NCBI GenBank assembly: GCA_017456805.1
Contig: JAFTIQ010000003.1
Coordinates: forward strand, 52,866-116,865
Length of the DNA stretch: 64,000 nt
Source of the DNA: Lentisphaeria bacterium
GTDB taxonomy: Bacteria > Verrucomicrobiota > Lentisphaeria > Victivallales > UBA1829
Direction of reading: 5' to 3'
Under the pieces are notes generated by a model, which was not told the DNA's origin, searched no databases, and saw only the letters and a program-made list of their open reading frames with translations. Each line of letters opens with the position of its first letter. Within the stretch, counting starts at the first letter, position 1. Positions 55,412-63,839 of this stretch are shown here, in pieces. The position numbers and the translations under genes were made by a program.

Positions 55412-56245
55412 ATGAAAGACGATTTCGAAAATCTTTTGAAATTACTGGACGATGATAACGAACAGCTGGTGAGCATTGCCATGGCGGAACTGCTCAAACG
55501 CTCCGGGGATCGTTTGAATGAACTTCTCCGATCTCTGCAGGAAAGTCCGGATATGAAATTCCGCCGACGGATCCATCAGCTGCAAAACGCAATTGAGAGC
55601 CGACGGAGACGGAGCTTCATTGCGGAAAAGTTCCGTTCCGATGATCTCTCTCTGACCGATGGGATGATCTATCTTCATCTGCTCTGGTTTGATAATGATA
55701 CTCTGGAAGAGATGACAGAGCAATGGAACCAGTTTCTGGAGAGTTTCCGTAAACTCCGGGAACCGAAAACATTGCCCCGTCTGCTGAAATGTCTTTCCGG
55801 AGAGATCACGATTTATACCGATCCCGGAGACCCTGAAAATCCGGAAGTCCTTTGTGTCGGAACTGTTCTGGAATCCGGGATCGCCACAGATTATATGGGG
55901 TGTATCATTGCCAGACTTCTGGCGGCATACTGGGGCTTTGAAACGGATGTGATTTCCCATCAGGGTGATTTTTTTATTCATTATCAGGGCAGTGTTTATG
56001 CGCCCCGGACGGGCTGGTCGCCTCTGCCGCAAGCGGATCTTCAGCAGAAGACCTTCCGCCGCTGGAAAGATTCGGAATTGATCTCCCTGCTCTCTTATTC
56101 CTTGTTTACAGATGCTGTTGCAACAGACAGTTTTCGCTATATTCATACGCTGGGGTCCTGCATTGGTCAGCGGGAAAACCCAGATTTTCTGCCTTATCCC
56201 TACGGGAACGATACGCTTGATCAATCGTCTCCCGGGGAAGAATAA
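55412..56245 (+). CDS. SirB1/transglutaminase-like protein with helical N-terminus
   Basis: A 277-residue cytoplasmic protein, starting 4 bp after the exonuclease stop. Residues about 1-65 look like a HEAT-type helical repeat (LVSIAMAELLKRSGDRLNELLRSLQ). Residues about 70-230 recall the SirB1-type transglutaminase-like fold (LEESGIATDYMGCIIARLLAAYWGFETDVISHQGDFFIHY corresponds to the GIPISLAVLYxxIARRLGL...PGHFLLR block), but the usual Cys of that block is shifted. The match is by eye and weak. Role unknown; its place between an exonuclease and mnmG does not help. Confidence 0.6.
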   Translation: MKDDFENLLKLLDDDNEQLVSIAMAELLKRSGDRLNELLRSLQESPDMKFRRRIHQLQNAIESRRRRSFIAEKFRSDDLSLTDGMIYLHLLWFDNDTLEEMTEQWNQFLESFRKLREPKTLPRLLKCLSGEITIYTDPGDPENPEVLCVGTVLESGIATDYMGCIIARLLAAYWGFETDVISHQGDFFIHYQGSVYAPRTGWSPLPQADLQQKTFRRWKDSELISLLSYSLFTDAVATDSFRYIHTLGSCIGQRENPDFLPYPYGNDTLDQSSPGEE

Positions 56246-56262
56246 ACTCCCGGAGGTGTTCC

Positions 56263-58128
56263 TTGAACGATACCAGTTACGATGTTGCAGTTGTCGGCGG
56301 CGGTCATGCCGCTTGTGAAGCTGCACTTGCTGCCGCCAGAATGGGCGCAAAAACAATTCTGTTTACCATCAATCTTGATCATATTGCCCAGATGAGCTGC
56401 AATCCTGCGATCGGCGGGATCGCCAAAGGGCATGTTGTCCGGGAAATCGATGCAATGGGCGGGGCAATGGGAAGTGTTACCGATGCCGCCGCGCTGCAGT
56501 TCCGTATGCTTAATATGGCAAAAGGTCCGGCAGTCTGGTCCCCACGCGCTCAGTGTGATAAATATTGTTACCATCAGTGTATGAAGCGGGTGCTGGAGCT
56601 TCAGGAGAACCTGACGATCCGGAATGCGACAGTCATGAATTTTTTGCTGGAAGATGGAAAGATCGCCGGAGTGGAAGCCTTTCCGGGCGGAGCCGTTCTT
56701 GCCAAAGCCGTTGTTGTTGCCACCGGAACATTTCTCAACGGGAAAATGCACTACGGGCTGAAAAACATGTCCGGCGGAAGATCCGGGGATCCTGCCTCTA
56801 TTGAGCTTGCTGATGCCCTCCGTCACCAGCTTGGATTGAAGGTCGGCAGATTGAAGACCGGTACTCCTCCGCGGATTTTAGGCAGCAGCATTGATTTTTC
56901 CAGGATGGGCATTCAGAATACCGATGAGATGGAAGAGCATTTTTCCTATTTCCCGCCGCTGGAAAACGGGTTCAAAGTTCAGGAACGTCATTTCCCGTGC
57001 CGTACGGTTTACACCACAGAGGCAACTGCGAAAGTGGTTCAGGAAAATCTTCATCAGGCGCCCATGTACAGCGGGATCATTGAAGGGATCGGAACCCGGT
57101 ATTGTCCCTCTTTTGAGGATAAAGTTGTCCGTTTTGCCCATCATCCGAAACATCTGCTTTATATTGAACCGGAAGGGGAAAATACCGATGAATATTACAT
57201 CAACGGGATCTCCACCAGCCTTCCGCCGGATGTTCAGATCAAAATGCTGCAAACGATCCCGGGACTGGAACATGTTCAGATCGCCCGGTTCGCTTATGCC
57301 ATCGAATATGATTTTGTCCATCCGGAAGAGATCCATCGCGGGCTTGGCGTAAAACGTTATCCCGGCTTGTTCCTTGCGGGTCAGATCAACGGCACCAGCG
57401 GCTATGAAGAAGCTGCCGGTCAGGGATTGGTTGCGGGGATGAATGCAGCCCGGTTTGCCGCCGGAAAGGACCATGTGGAGATCGGCAGAGATGAAGCATA
57501 TATCGGTGTGATGATTGATGACCTTGTGACCAAAGAGATCGTGGAGCCCTACCGGCTTTTCACCAGCCGTGCGGAGTTCCGTCTCAATCTGCGGCAGGAT
57601 AACGCAGATTTGCGCCTTTCCCGGAAAGCATACGAATGGGGTGTTCTGCCCGAAGAAAAATACCGCATGATTCAGGAATATTCCGATCTTTGCGACAAAA
57701 CAGAAGCTCTTGCCCGGAGCATCAAGACAAGCGGATACTCTCTTTACGATGCCCTCCGGGATCGCCACGGCGATTTGAATTTCAAAGAAAATCCGGTGGA
57801 TTACAAGGCTCTGGAACTGGATGAAACCAATCCGCTGCACCGCCGTGTCATGCGGCAGCTGGTGATCCGTTCCCACTATGCCGGATATCTCCGTCAGGAA
57901 GGCCGCGCCGTGGAAAAACTCCGTTCTCTGGAAAACTGGAAGATCCCCGAAACCTTCGATTATTCCGTTGTCACCGGATTGCGGAACGAATCCCGGCAGA
58001 AACTGGAAAAGACCCGTCCGACCACGCTGGCTCAGGCGGGAAGGATCGATGGTGTCACCTCCTATGAACTGGGACTTCTCCAAGTATTCCTGAGCCGGGA
58101 TCAGCAGAAAAAGGAACGGAACGCATGA
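56263..58128 (+). CDS. mnmG: tRNA uridine-5-carboxymethylaminomethyl modification enzyme
   Basis: FAD-dependent partner of MnmE in making cmnm5U34 in tRNA anticodons. The 621 residues match full-length MnmG/GidA: FAD loop VAVVGGGHAACEAALAAARMG, the MSCNPAIGGIAKGHVVREIDA signature, RFAYAIEYDFVHP, GTSGYEEAAGQGL, and the C-terminal helical MnmE-binding part. Translation starts at a TTG (56263) right after a GGAGG site, the only good start. It overlaps the next gene by 4 bp. mnmE is not in the window. Confidence 0.97.
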   Translation: MNDTSYDVAVVGGGHAACEAALAAARMGAKTILFTINLDHIAQMSCNPAIGGIAKGHVVREIDAMGGAMGSVTDAAALQFRMLNMAKGPAVWSPRAQCDKYCYHQCMKRVLELQENLTIRNATVMNFLLEDGKIAGVEAFPGGAVLAKAVVVATGTFLNGKMHYGLKNMSGGRSGDPASIELADALRHQLGLKVGRLKTGTPPRILGSSIDFSRMGIQNTDEMEEHFSYFPPLENGFKVQERHFPCRTVYTTEATAKVVQENLHQAPMYSGIIEGIGTRYCPSFEDKVVRFAHHPKHLLYIEPEGENTDEYYINGISTSLPPDVQIKMLQTIPGLEHVQIARFAYAIEYDFVHPEEIHRGLGVKRYPGLFLAGQINGTSGYEEAAGQGLVAGMNAARFAAGKDHVEIGRDEAYIGVMIDDLVTKEIVEPYRLFTSRAEFRLNLRQDNADLRLSRKAYEWGVLPEEKYRMIQEYSDLCDKTEALARSIKTSGYSLYDALRDRHGDLNFKENPVDYKALELDETNPLHRRVMRQLVIRSHYAGYLRQEGRAVEKLRSLENWKIPETFDYSVVTGLRNESRQKLEKTRPTTLAQAGRIDGVTSYELGLLQVFLSRDQQKKERNA

Positions 58129-59066
58129 ACTGGAAAAACTCCGTCTTCCTTTTGGTGATGAAACGTCTTTGGGGACAAAAGACGGCTGTCCTTGCGTTGG
58201 CAGTTCTTCTTTGCTACCTCGGGACAGCGATCTGGACGGAGTGTTACACAGCGCACTGCAAGCGGACCGGTCAGGAGCCGGTCTGCAATGTCCGCAGTGA
58301 TACAGAAAAAAATCTTGCACCTTCCCGAACTCATTGGCTTGGAACGGATTATCTCGGCAGAGATGTTCTGCTCCGGAGCGTGTTTGCCATCCGGACTGCG
58401 GTGAAAGTGGGGCTGATCGCATCGCTGATTGCCGTTTTCTTTGGTGTGGGATTGGGAATCATTTCCGGATATTTCGGGGGGACCACCGATGATATGATCT
58501 CCTGGGCGCACAGCACCTTTGCGGCGATTCCCTCGCTATTGTTCATTCTTGCATTTTCTCTGCTTGTGACCAAAGGTTTTCTGCCGGAAGGGATTCAGAA
58601 AGGGTTTGAATCTGCGGCATCATTTCTTGGCACGGAGCCGGGGATGTTTGCGGTTTATCTGGGGATCGGTTTGACAAGCTGGATCTCTCTCTGCCGGGTG
58701 GTGCGGGCGGAGACGATGCGGCTGCGCGGAACAGGGTATGTTCTTGCGGCAAAGGCACTTGGAGAACCTTCGATCACCATTCTGCGGAAGCATATTCTCC
58801 CCAACGTGATGCATGTTGTCATTGTTTATTTTACGATGATCTTTGCCCAGGCTGTGATGTCGGAAGTGATCGTGAGTTATCTTGGACTCGGGGTTCAGTT
58901 TGAACCGAGCTGGGGGCTGATGATTGCCCAGGGACAGGAACGTCTGTGGCGCGGGATCTGGTGGGAAGCCGGTTCGGCAACTTTGTTTTTGTTTATCCTC
59001 GTGCTCGCCCTGAATTTCCTCGGGGATGCACTGAGGGATGCTTTGGATCCGAGAATTGTCAGATGA
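58125..59066 (+). CDS. OppC/DppC-type ABC transporter permease, alone
   Basis: A 313-residue inner-membrane protein with about six helices. The OppC-type signature HWLGTDYLGRDVLLRSVFAIRTAVKVG and the binding-protein-dependent EAA loop (ETMRLRGTGYVLAAKALGEPSITILRKHILPN) are visible. Such permeases pair with an OppB and two ATPases to import oligopeptides or nickel; none of those genes is here. It starts inside the mnmG stop, so it belongs to the same operon. There is an extra loop between helices near residues 148-165. Either the partners lie elsewhere or the protein works differently. Confidence 0.9.
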   Translation: MNWKNSVFLLVMKRLWGQKTAVLALAVLLCYLGTAIWTECYTAHCKRTGQEPVCNVRSDTEKNLAPSRTHWLGTDYLGRDVLLRSVFAIRTAVKVGLIASLIAVFFGVGLGIISGYFGGTTDDMISWAHSTFAAIPSLLFILAFSLLVTKGFLPEGIQKGFESAASFLGTEPGMFAVYLGIGLTSWISLCRVVRAETMRLRGTGYVLAAKALGEPSITILRKHILPNVMHVVIVYFTMIFAQAVMSEVIVSYLGLGVQFEPSWGLMIAQGQERLWRGIWWEAGSATLFLFILVLALNFLGDALRDALDPRIVR

Positions 59067-59075
59067 GGTGATGGA

Positions 59076-59906
59076 ATGAAAGAATGGAACAGAACGCAAA
59101 TCGTTGAACTTCTGGAAGAAAGCGGAAGGATCGCAAAGCAGTATAAAAGCAAAATGGCACCGGAAATCAAAGCGGACCGGACGATCGTTACTGCTGCGGA
59201 CAAGGCGATTCAGGAGTTTCTGGATCATGCTCTGACCCATGGGGAAACAGATGTTTTTATCATTGGAGAAGAGAGTCAGGAATCCTGCGATCTGGAAAAA
59301 GCTTTGAAAAATACTGCCTTCATTATTGATCCCATTGACGGAACTGCGGTGTATGCCGGAGGCCTGCCTCAGTGGGGCATTTCCATCGGCTATGCTGTCA
59401 ACGGAAAACTTCAGGAAAGTGCCATTTATCTTCCGGATCTGGAAGATCTGATGGTGACAGAATCCGGGAAGACCTGGCTCCGGTCCGGGGATAGAAATGA
59501 ATTTTCAGAAGCTTTGCCCTTCCGGAAAGAATATACGGAGACCGGGGCTGTTTACATTCCTCAGGATCTTGCAAAATATGGAACCTTCAAGGGCGGAGAA
59601 ATGGTTCAGAGCATCGGTTCCTGTGTTTATCCCGGAGTTTATCTTGCGAAAAAGATTTATCAGGCTGGGATTTTCCGCTCCAAACTCTGGGATGTTGCCG
59701 GATTCCTGCCTGCATTGAAAAATCTTGGCTTTTGTTCTGTCTGCAAACAGGGAACGGATCTGCTCTCCCTGGAAATATCGGATGAGATTTATTCTCTGGA
59801 TATGAATGGGAAAGTTCCCTATAAAATGAAATGTCATCATGTGCTTGCCGGATCGGAAGAGATCTGCCGGCATGTGCTGCAAAAAACAGATCTTGCGGAA
59901 CTGTAA
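59076..59906 (+). CDS. Inositol monophosphatase / CysQ-family phosphatase
   Basis: A 276-residue Mg-dependent phosphatase. The metal-binding motifs are visible: the first Glu-rich GEESQES, DPIDGTAVYAGGLPQWGISIGY (corresponding to DPIDGTxNFxxG), and the last motif LWDVAGFLPALKNLGF. Members dephosphorylate inositol phosphate, 3'-phosphoadenosine phosphates or fructose 1,6-bisphosphate; the exact substrate is not clear. It lies 9 bp after the OppC-like gene and 10 bp before the ABC exporter gene. Confidence 0.88.
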   Translation: MKEWNRTQIVELLEESGRIAKQYKSKMAPEIKADRTIVTAADKAIQEFLDHALTHGETDVFIIGEESQESCDLEKALKNTAFIIDPIDGTAVYAGGLPQWGISIGYAVNGKLQESAIYLPDLEDLMVTESGKTWLRSGDRNEFSEALPFRKEYTETGAVYIPQDLAKYGTFKGGEMVQSIGSCVYPGVYLAKKIYQAGIFRSKLWDVAGFLPALKNLGFCSVCKQGTDLLSLEISDEIYSLDMNGKVPYKMKCHHVLAGSEEICRHVLQKTDLAEL

Positions 59907-59916
59907 GGAGTGAAAA

Positions 59917-61593
59917 ATGTTTCGATTTATTCAAACGGTCCGGCGGACCTTTACCCCGGCGGAAAAGTGGGGAATGTGCTTGCTTGCAGTATTGCTGTTT
60001 CTCAGTTCTCTGCTGGAACTTGCCGGGATCGGTGCGGTTTTTCCGGTGATCTCCGTTGTTGTAACCCCCGGTTCAGCAGAAAAATTTGAAAAAGTGACAA
60101 GTTATTTCGGTGTGGAAGGTTCCCGGAACATTACTATTTTCCTCTGTTGTGCAACGATCCTGTTTTTCCTGCTTAAAAATTTTCTGCTTTTCCTGATCAA
60201 TCACTATCAGATCCGGTTTGCTTTTGTAATTTCCGGACGGATTTCCGCAGATTTGACGGAACGGTATCTGAAAGCTCCGCTGAGCTATTATGCCGATAAG
60301 AATTCTGCCGGACTTCTGGAACTGGTCAGTCAGGCACGGATCTCCTGTTCGGAAGTGATCACCAGTGTGATGATGCTTACCAGTGAAGGGATTCTGATCC
60401 TGCTCTCTTTCCTGGTGATCCTGTGGTTTGTCCCGGGAACTGCATTGCTGCTGATGGCTGTTACAGGAATTTCCGGCTGGCTTTTTCTGCTTTGGATGCG
60501 GAAGTATCTTACCAGAGCCTCAGCCCGAATTCTGCCGTTGGGATCTGCCGCAAACCAATTTGTCCTGGAGGCATTTTCCTGCATCCGGGAAGTCAAAGTC
60601 TCCGACAGATTGCCCTTCTTTCTGAAAAAAGGAAGAGCTTTGCAGGCAGATGTGGTACGCAACGATTCCGTGATCTACTCGTTCCAGCAGCTTCCCAGAT
60701 TTCTGATCGAGGCAGTCGTTGTGACGGTCGGACTCGGTTTGATCGTCATTCTGCTGGCAATGGGACAGGATCTTTCTGAAATCATTGTGAAAATCTCATT
60801 GATCTGTCTTGTGCTCGCGCGGCTGATGCCTTCCTTTTCCAGAATCCAGTACTATTTCTCCCGCGCCCGTGCGAAATGGGATGTGTTCCATCAGATCTGC
60901 AAGGATCTTTCAGAATTGCCTGAGGAAAAAATCTCCGGAACCCAGGAATTGACCCTGAAAAAAGAGTTGAAACTGGAAAATGTCAGCTTCTCCCACGGGA
61001 AAAATAAGATCCTGAAGGGAGTCAGTATAACGGTTCCTGCAAAATCGAGCCTTGCATTGGTCGGGCCCACCGGTTGCGGGAAAAGCACAATGCTTGACTT
61101 GATCGCCTCCCTCCTGACTCCTGATTCCGGGAAGATCACTGCCGACGGCGTGGATATTGCCTCCAACCGCAGCGCATGGCGCAAAAAAGTGAGTTATGTT
61201 CCCCAGATCACCCGGATTTTTGATGCCACTGTTCTGGAAAATGTTGCGCTTGGAATTCCGCTGGAAAATATTGATAGAGAACGGGTTGCAAAGTGTCTGG
61301 AAATCGCGCAGGCATTGCCCTTTGCCGCTGCCTTGCCTCAGGGACTTGATACGAAACTTGGCGATTCCGGGACAAAGCTTTCCGGCGGACAGCGTCAGCG
61401 GATCGGGATCGCCCGGGCATTGTATCCCGAGCCGGAGATCCTCCTGCTGGATGAGGCAACCAGTGCGCTGGATCAGTCCACCGAAGCCGATTTCGTCAAA
61501 GCTCTGGAAGCTATTTCCAACCGGTATACCCTGATCATTGCGGCCCACCGGCTTTCCACCATTGAAAATTGCTCCGCAGTTTACCGCTTTTGA
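59917..61593 (+). CDS. ABC exporter half-transporter (MsbA/PglK-like)
   Basis: A 558-residue protein: an N-terminal six-helix export domain (about 1-310; WGMCLLAVLLFLSSLLELAG, FLKNFLLFLINHYQIRF) and a C-terminal ATPase (about 335-558) with Walker A GPTGCGKST, signature LSGGQRQR, Walker B ILLLDEATSALD, and the switch His in AAHRLST. The opening resembles PglK-type lipid-linked oligosaccharide flippases more than drug exporters, but substrate is not certain. It closes the mnmG operon and its stop is 8 bp from the convergent flavoprotein gene. Confidence 0.9.
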   Translation: MFRFIQTVRRTFTPAEKWGMCLLAVLLFLSSLLELAGIGAVFPVISVVVTPGSAEKFEKVTSYFGVEGSRNITIFLCCATILFFLLKNFLLFLINHYQIRFAFVISGRISADLTERYLKAPLSYYADKNSAGLLELVSQARISCSEVITSVMMLTSEGILILLSFLVILWFVPGTALLLMAVTGISGWLFLLWMRKYLTRASARILPLGSAANQFVLEAFSCIREVKVSDRLPFFLKKGRALQADVVRNDSVIYSFQQLPRFLIEAVVVTVGLGLIVILLAMGQDLSEIIVKISLICLVLARLMPSFSRIQYYFSRARAKWDVFHQICKDLSELPEEKISGTQELTLKKELKLENVSFSHGKNKILKGVSITVPAKSSLALVGPTGCGKSTMLDLIASLLTPDSGKITADGVDIASNRSAWRKKVSYVPQITRIFDATVLENVALGIPLENIDRERVAKCLEIAQALPFAAALPQGLDTKLGDSGTKLSGGQRQRIGIARALYPEPEILLLDEATSALDQSTEADFVKALEAISNRYTLIIAAHRLSTIENCSAVYRF

Positions 61594-61601
61594 TCGGAAG
61601 C

Positions 61602-62138
61602 TTATTGGATGGAAGCTCCCATTTTGCGGCATTCTTCCACAAATGACGTGCCGATCACTTCGCCTTTCTGATAGACTCCGGACGCTTCGATGATGCCGCA
61701 TTCCCGGGAATTTTCACAGCAGGCGGCGAATCCCCGCAACGCTTCGAGAGTCCCTTTGAAGTTTGCTTTTTCGGTATCCGCCATCGTCATAATGTAGTAA
61801 AAATCCTTTTCCCGGATTTGCGGATAGACCATCACGCAGCGGTCGATCAGTGCTTTCAGCTGGGCTGACATAGTATAGAAATAAACGGGTGTCGCCAATA
61901 CAAGTACATCTGCCGCAAGCATTTTCTGAATGATTTCCGCTGCATCATCGTTCTGCGGACACGCCCCTTTTTCGCAAGCATAACATGCCGAACAAAAGCC
62001 GATCTTTTTTCCGGAAAGGGAAATATATTCCACCTGATTTCCGGCACTCTCTGCGCCCCGGGCAAATTCTTTGCACAATAATTCCGAATTTCCGTCTTTG
62101 CGCGGGGAGCCGCCGATCAATAAAACTTTTTTGCTCAT
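61602..62138 (-). CDS. Iron-sulfur flavoprotein / NADPH-dependent FMN reductase-like
   Basis: A 178-residue flavodoxin-fold protein. The FMN phosphate loop is GGSPRKDGNSE near residues 9-19. The compact cysteine set CSACYACEKGAC (CX2CX2CX4C) is the pattern of iron-sulfur flavoproteins, so it may bind a 4Fe-4S cluster. The LATPVYFYTMSAQLKALIDRC block is typical. It probably moves electrons under anaerobic conditions. It has its own promoter (62220-62247) and is convergent with the ABC exporter gene. Partner proteins are not known. Confidence 0.88.
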   Translation of the reverse strand: MSKKVLLIGGSPRKDGNSELLCKEFARGAESAGNQVEYISLSGKKIGFCSACYACEKGACPQNDDAAEIIQKMLAADVLVLATPVYFYTMSAQLKALIDRCVMVYPQIREKDFYYIMTMADTEKANFKGTLEALRGFAACCENSRECGIIEASGVYQKGEVIGTSFVEECRKMGASIQ

Positions 62139-62219
62139 GGATCAATTCCTTTCCAGTTGATTTCAGTACTTCAGCTTTTTTCTCCTTCCGTCGAATCATC
62201 AGCGCGGAGCGGTTCTTCT

Positions 62220-62247
62220 ATCATAGCATTTTTTTTGCGATTGTCAA
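62220..62247 (-). promoter_or_regulatory. Promoter of the flavoprotein gene
   Basis: Minus-strand TTGACA (62247-62242), a 16-nt spacer and TATGAT (62225-62220), about 80 bp upstream of the start at 62138. Confidence 0.75.
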
Positions 62248-62391
62248 ATCAGAAAACAGACAGATTCATACATTCTTTTTTATCACTCATTCTCTGAAGC
62301 GGCTTTTCGTTGATGCTTTCAGTTTGCAATTCTGTATTCACAGATGTATATTACAGAGAATGATAGAACGGAAATAACAGGAAGGACTTGG

Positions 62392-63363
62392 ATGATGGAG
62401 CGGGAGATCATAGCTCAGCTTTTAGGGAATGTGCCTCAGGGATCGATCGGGGTATTAGGCGATTTTTGTGTGGATGTCTATTGGGCATTAACCCCTGAGG
62501 CGGGAGAACTCTCTCTGGAAACCGGTTTGATGACGACCCCTGTTTCCGAAGCACGTTATGCTCCCGGCGGAGCCGGAAACATCGTGGAAAATCTCCGCGG
62601 ATTGAATGTGCATGATATCAGTTGTTTCGGAGTCGTCGGAAGAGATCCTTTCGGCTGCTGGCTGCGCCGTCAGCTCAACACTCCTGCATTGCTGGAGATT
62701 CATCGCAGCAATTATCATACCCCGGTTTACTGCAAACCTTTGCTGAACGGCACGGAACAAAACCGCATTGATTTGGGAAATGTCCCGTTGACCGATGCAG
62801 AAAGCCGTTTGTTGCTGGAAACGATTTCAAACAGCTTGCCGAAACTGAAAGTGATGATCATCAATGAGCAGTTGTCCAATGGGATCCACTCTCCGCTTTT
62901 CCGTCAGGAGTTCGCCCGGCTGCTGAAGCAGTACCGCTCCCAGGTGCGTTTTGTCTTTGATGGCAGAGCTCATCTGGATGCTTATCCCGGATCGACCCTG
63001 AAAATCAATGCTTCTGCCGCATCCATGCTGGCATTCGGAGAACCCGGACACCTGCCGCAGGAATCAGGGCTTGCAATTATGCATCGAAGCGGGGAGGAAC
63101 TGGTGATCACCGATGGGGAAAATGGTTGTTTCGTATTCGAAGAAAAGGATGAAATCACGCATATCCCTGCGATTCATTACGATGGCCCGGTCGATACAGT
63201 CGGAGCCGGGGATAGTTTTACTGCCGGTTTTGCTTATGCCCTGGCTGCCGGTGCGACATTGAAACATGCCGCCATGCTTGGTACTTGCTGCAGTGCCGTA
63301 ACGATCCGGAAATTGAATCAGACCGGATCGCCTGCACCCGCAGAAATCATGGCATTACTGTAA
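62392..63363 (+). CDS. PfkB-family carbohydrate kinase
   Basis: A 323-residue cytoplasmic kinase. The PfkB first motif is GGAGNIVENLRGLNV near residue 60, and the second, DTVGAGDSFTAGFAYAL near residue 275, includes the catalytic Asp. The opening GVLGDFCVDVYWAL and the overall plan recall the heptose-kinase part of HldE/RfaE, but the substrate cannot be fixed. The ATG at 62392 follows AGGAAGG by 7 bp. It stands alone; the repeat element begins 22 bp past its stop and supplies the only terminator-like hairpin. Confidence 0.9.
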   Translation: MMEREIIAQLLGNVPQGSIGVLGDFCVDVYWALTPEAGELSLETGLMTTPVSEARYAPGGAGNIVENLRGLNVHDISCFGVVGRDPFGCWLRRQLNTPALLEIHRSNYHTPVYCKPLLNGTEQNRIDLGNVPLTDAESRLLLETISNSLPKLKVMIINEQLSNGIHSPLFRQEFARLLKQYRSQVRFVFDGRAHLDAYPGSTLKINASAASMLAFGEPGHLPQESGLAIMHRSGEELVITDGENGCFVFEEKDEITHIPAIHYDGPVDTVGAGDSFTAGFAYALAAGATLKHAAMLGTCCSAVTIRKLNQTGSPAPAEIMALL

Positions 63364-63384
63364 TATTTTTCCATTCGCTGAGAT

Positions 63385-63568
63385 CGAAGCGAATGCTTCA
63401 TATAGTGAAGCTTTAGCGAAACAATGTTTCAGGCGGAAATGAAGCACACCTGACGGCGTATGAAGCGGCACTTCCACCTTCGCCAGAGGCTACGGCGGAC
63501 AAGGCGAGCCATGAAGCGAAGCCTGACGGCTTCATTTTTTTTTGCCCATTTGAGCAAAAAAATGGTCG
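63385..63568. repeat. Palindromic repeat element, copy A
   Basis: Starts with CGAAGCGAATGCTTCATA and ends with a 58-bp block (63511-63568) that recurs in copy B. The end block has a GAAGCC/GGCTTC hairpin, a run of nine T residues and a GCCCATTTGAGC hairpin, so it resembles a terminator. Between lie less regular hairpins joined by ATGAAGC, and a longer inverted stretch TTCGCC..GGCGGA. The ORFs seen across it are by-products of the repeat. Confidence 0.75.
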
Positions 63569-63626
63569 GGGCAGCGTTGTATTGCAAACGGATAAACTCT
63601 CATTTTTCATTTTCTCATCATATGAG

Positions 63627-63831
63627 CGAAGCGAATGCTTCATAGCTGAATGAAATGAAGCTGCTTCATATTGTGGAGCGGCAGCGAAACAAAGCTTCAT
63701 CGTCAGGCTTTTATGAAGCACGGCTTTGCCGTATGAAGCGGCACGTTGTGCCATGAAGCGCACCTGAGGTGCATGAAGCGAAGCCTGACGGCTTCATTTT
63801 TTTTTGCCCATTTGGGCAAAAAAAATGGTCG
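63627..63831. repeat. Palindromic repeat element, copy B, with tandem mini-hairpin array
   Basis: Starts and ends with the same sequences as copy A. From 63713 to 63795 four units follow each other, each made of the constant ATGAAGC and a different small hairpin: ACGGC/GCCGT, GGCAC/GTGCC, GCACC/GGTGC and GAAGCC/GGCTTC. The first three units are exactly 20 bp. The element ends in GCCCATTTGGGC and runs into the perfect palindrome AAAATGGTC/GACCATTTT (63822-63839). It is not a CRISPR array because the spacers would themselves be palindromes. Confidence 0.8.
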
Positions 63832-63839
63832 ACCATTTT

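Noticed and set aside
63385..63831. CRISPR array
   Set aside because: The repeats are 7-bp constant parts with palindromic variable parts; a CRISPR array has longer repeats and non-palindromic unique spacers, and no cas genes are present.
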